Assembly (NCBI GenBank): GCA_002416505.1 | Contig: DIAM01000023.1 | Span: forward strand, 1,132-9,611 | DNA: 8,480 nucleotides | Reading direction: 5' to 3' | Source of the DNA: Gammaproteobacteria bacterium UBA5078 | GTDB taxonomy: Bacteria > Pseudomonadota > Gammaproteobacteria > Pseudomonadales > Pseudohongiellaceae | Shown: piece after piece, positions 7,625-8,480 of the stretch | Layout of the letters: every line of letters starts with the position of its first letter | How positions within the stretch are numbered: the first letter of the stretch is position 1 | The notes under the pieces: generated by a model | What the model saw: only the letters and a program-made list of their open reading frames with translations | What the model was told of the DNA's origin: nothing | Database searches by the model: none | Made by a program: the position numbers and the translations under genes

Positions 7625-7658
7625 AAAAATCCGGCGCCACACTGTGGGCACAACCGGA
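7625..7658 (-). terminator. intergenic terminator-like hairpin between rimP and nusA
   Basis: On the transcript, TCCGG (7658-7654) pairs with CCGGA (7634-7630) and is followed directly by TTTTT (7629-7625). Inside is a second stem, CCAC-AGT-GTGG, so the arm is long and GC-rich. The hairpin starts nine bases after the rimP stop and lies about 45 bases before the nusA start. It has the form of a partial intrinsic terminator or attenuator inside the operon. Regulation by NusA is inference, though NusA is known to stimulate termination at such sites and to control its own operon. Confidence 0.55.
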
Positions 7659-7666
7659 CAAGCCTT

Positions 7667-8119
7667 TTAAAAAACTAGGTTTGCCTTATCTATCGCTAAT
7701 GCGGGGAGTACGAACTCCTTGCCATCTACAAGCAGACTAACCGCGTCTGCCTCTACCTTCTGAATTACACCCTTGAACTTGCGACGCCCATCTACGGGCG
7801 AGCGAAGCCGCACCGCAGCCTCACTGCCGACATAGAGTGCGAATTGTTCGGCATTGAACAGGGGACGGTCCATTCCGGGGGAGGACACCTCGAGCGTGTA
7901 CTCGCCGGGTATTGGATCTTCAACATCGAAGATGCCGCTAATTTGTCTAGATACGCGTTCGCAATCTTCAATGGCAATTCCATCGCCCGCTTTGTCTATG
8001 AAGACGCGCACAACGCTAAACTTGCCTTGGATCAAGTGTTCGACGCCCCACAGATCCACACCAAGCGCCTCGACGGTTGGCCGGATTAAATCTGCTATTA
8101 GGGTCTCACTCGTACTCAA
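7667..8119 (-). CDS. rimP: ribosome maturation factor RimP
   Basis: RimP binds the pre-30S subunit and helps form the central pseudoknot and S12 entry region of 16S rRNA. The 150-residue product equals the E. coli length. It has an N-terminal alpha/beta domain (about 1-82), with DCERVSRQISGIFDVEDPIPG at 52-72 and the family signature LEVSSPGMDRPL at 76-87. A C-terminal SH3-like domain (about 88-150) ends DKANLVF. The start is a TTG at 8119: CGGAG lies six bases upstream, the reading MSTSE matches the E. coli MSTLE, and an in-frame stop five codons upstream rules out a longer form. It is first of the protein genes in the operon and lies behind a structured leader with an intrinsic terminator. 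The TAA stop is followed 86 bases later by nusA. Confidence 0.97.
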   Translation of the reverse strand: MSTSETLIADLIRPTVEALGVDLWGVEHLIQGKFSVVRVFIDKAGDGIAIEDCERVSRQISGIFDVEDPIPGEYTLEVSSPGMDRPLFNAEQFALYVGSEAAVRLRSPVDGRRKFKGVIQKVEADAVSLLVDGKEFVLPALAIDKANLVF

Positions 8120-8134
8120 GTTGCACTCCGCTTA

Positions 8135-8167
8135 GGGATTAGTTCGTTCACACGATTATTAAATCCC
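8135..8167 (-). promoter_or_regulatory. hairpin just upstream of the rimP ribosome-binding site
   Basis: GGGATT (8167-8162) pairs with AATCCC (8140-8135). After an internal loop, TCGT (8155-8152) pairs with ACGA (8147-8144), closed by a GTGA (GNRA) tetraloop. The helix ends four bases before the CGGAG of rimP, so it could gate ribosome access or stack on the preceding terminator. It probably forms the 3' part of the rimP leader. Confidence 0.4.
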
Positions 8168-8173
8168 ACAAAT

Positions 8174-8194
8174 AAAAAATGGGCCTGCGGCCCA
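8174..8194 (-). terminator. intrinsic terminator in the rimP leader (attenuator)
   Basis: On the minus strand, TGGGCC-GCA-GGCCCA is followed at once by TTTTTT, a textbook rho-independent terminator reading into the operon. It lies 55 bases before the rimP start and about 100 bases after a first terminator. The plus strand has no U-tract here, so it acts only on transcripts heading for rimP. This placement matches the rimP leader, a predicted attenuator class from comparative work on gammaproteobacteria. A complete antiterminator is not obvious to me. Confidence 0.8.
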
Positions 8195-8216
8195 CTCCTA
8201 AAAAACTGACTTTTTG

Positions 8217-8246
8217 CACCGAATGCTATCTCTAGCGATCGATGTG
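8217..8246 (-). ncRNA. conserved-looking hairpin of the rimP leader RNA
   Basis: On the transcript, helices CAC/GTG, CGA/TCG and GCTA/TAGC stack around small internal loops and close on a GAGA (GNRA) tetraloop. This lies 22 bases ahead of the terminator and would be the 5' element of the leader attenuator. The A-run that follows (GCAAAAAG) could compete for the terminator's U-tract, but that is speculative. The structure is read by eye; a covariance-model match is needed to assign the family. Confidence 0.45.
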
Positions 8247-8274
8247 GAGCATACCAGCCCTGCCTCTAAACGCG

Positions 8275-8280
8275 ATTATC
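8275..8280 (-). promoter_or_regulatory. weak candidate -10 element for the rimP operon
   Basis: GATAAT (5/6 to TATAAT) is followed by a CGCG discriminator, the GC-rich type seen in stringently controlled promoters. Transcription would start near 8267, just ahead of the leader hairpin. There is no good -35: at 17 bases the hexamer is ATATGG, inside the preceding terminator. The same bases form a small CGCGA-TAA-TCGCG hairpin. An alternative TGGTATGCT extended -10 at 8248-8256 would start inside the leader hairpin and fits less well. Read-through from the tRNA promoter is the other possibility. Confidence 0.25.
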
Positions 8281-8289
8281 GCGCCTAAT

Positions 8290-8315
8290 AAAAAGCCCCA
8301 TATGGGGCTCTTTTT
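8290..8315. terminator. bidirectional intrinsic terminator after tRNA-fMet
   Basis: AGCCCC-ATAT-GGGGCT is flanked by A/T runs on both sides. The minus strand reads GGGGCTTTTTA and the plus strand GGGGCTCTTTTT. It would end the tRNA-fMet transcript about 110 bases after the mature 3' end. Transcripts that pass it meet a second terminator before rimP. Confidence 0.75.
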
Positions 8316-8321
8316 GAATCC

Positions 8322-8341
8322 ATGCGTAAAAGAACACGCAT
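8322..8341 (-). other. hairpin in the tRNA-fMet trailer
   Basis: ATGCGT (8341-8336) and ACGCAT (8327-8322) form a six-pair stem with an eight-base loop, GTTCTTTT, shortly before the terminator. It may be part of the processed trailer RNA. No open reading frame or promoter is evident. Confidence 0.35.
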
Positions 8342-8351
8342 TTCTTCTTAA

Positions 8352-8415
8352 TAGTGTCTTTACTACCAGTAAGAGTCGCGAGCTAAATAGCTGCTGCTGA
8401 ACTCACAAGACACTA
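8352..8415 (-). repeat. nine-base inverted repeat enclosing nested stems in the tRNA trailer
   Basis: TAGTGTCTT (8415-8407) is perfectly complementary to AAGACACTA (8360-8352). Nested inside are GAGT (8404-8401) with ACTC (8376-8373) and a terminal AGCT-ATTT-AGCT hairpin (8392-8381). The outer stem starts six bases after the mature tRNA 3' end, so the precursor would carry a long structured trailer. It might guide 3' processing or persist as a small RNA. It is not followed by a U-tract. Confidence 0.45.
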
Positions 8416-8421
8416 CATGTT

Positions 8422-8480
<59 letters not shown>

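Overview
The window carries, on the minus strand, the classic bacterial transcription/translation cluster tRNA-fMet – rimP – nusA – infB – rbfA – truB – rpsO – pnp. Transcription runs from high to low coordinates. Every sizeable protein belongs to a well-known family. Gene order, the initiator tRNA at the head, the NusA with two C-terminal acidic repeats, and the RbfA and NusA C-termini (NusA ends in ARAPWFE) all fit a gammaproteobacterium. My reading is that it lies nearer the Pseudomonas/Cellvibrio side than the enterobacteria; this comes from remembered family sequences, not a search. Base composition is moderate and looks even across the genes, with no sign of horizontal transfer.

Layout from the head of the transcript. 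The 3' part of an initiator tRNA lies at 8422-8480, cut by the window edge. A roughly 300-base non-coding stretch (8120-8421) follows. It holds a large inverted repeat and a small hairpin in the tRNA trailer, an intrinsic terminator (8290-8315), a weak promoter candidate, a GNRA-capped hairpin (8217-8246), a second strong terminator pointing into the operon (8174-8194), and a further hairpin just ahead of the rimP ribosome-binding site. The arrangement fits the rimP leader, a predicted attenuator described in gammaproteobacteria. rimP (7667-8119, TTG start) is followed by an intergenic terminator-like hairpin, then nusA (6093-7580), infB (3473-6028), rbfA (3030-3458) and truB (2079-3002, TTG start). 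A 180-base gap with a credible promoter and a leader hairpin precedes rpsO (1629-1898). pnp (start at 1526) runs off the left edge after 508 codons.

The genes act together. RimP and RbfA mature the 30S subunit and S15 is one of its primary-binding proteins. IF2 brings fMet-tRNA to the start codon. TruB makes the universal U55 pseudouridine in tRNA. NusA controls pausing, termination and antitermination, and PNPase degrades RNA. Several of these proteins are known in E. coli to regulate this same transcript (NusA, S15, PNPase), so the structured leaders here are the most interesting non-coding content.

I see no defence system, mobile element, CRISPR array or novel operon. Points worth a second look are the tandem terminators and possible attenuators, two UUG start codons, the structured tRNA trailer, U72 in the initiator tRNA, and small family-level departures in RbfA and IF2.
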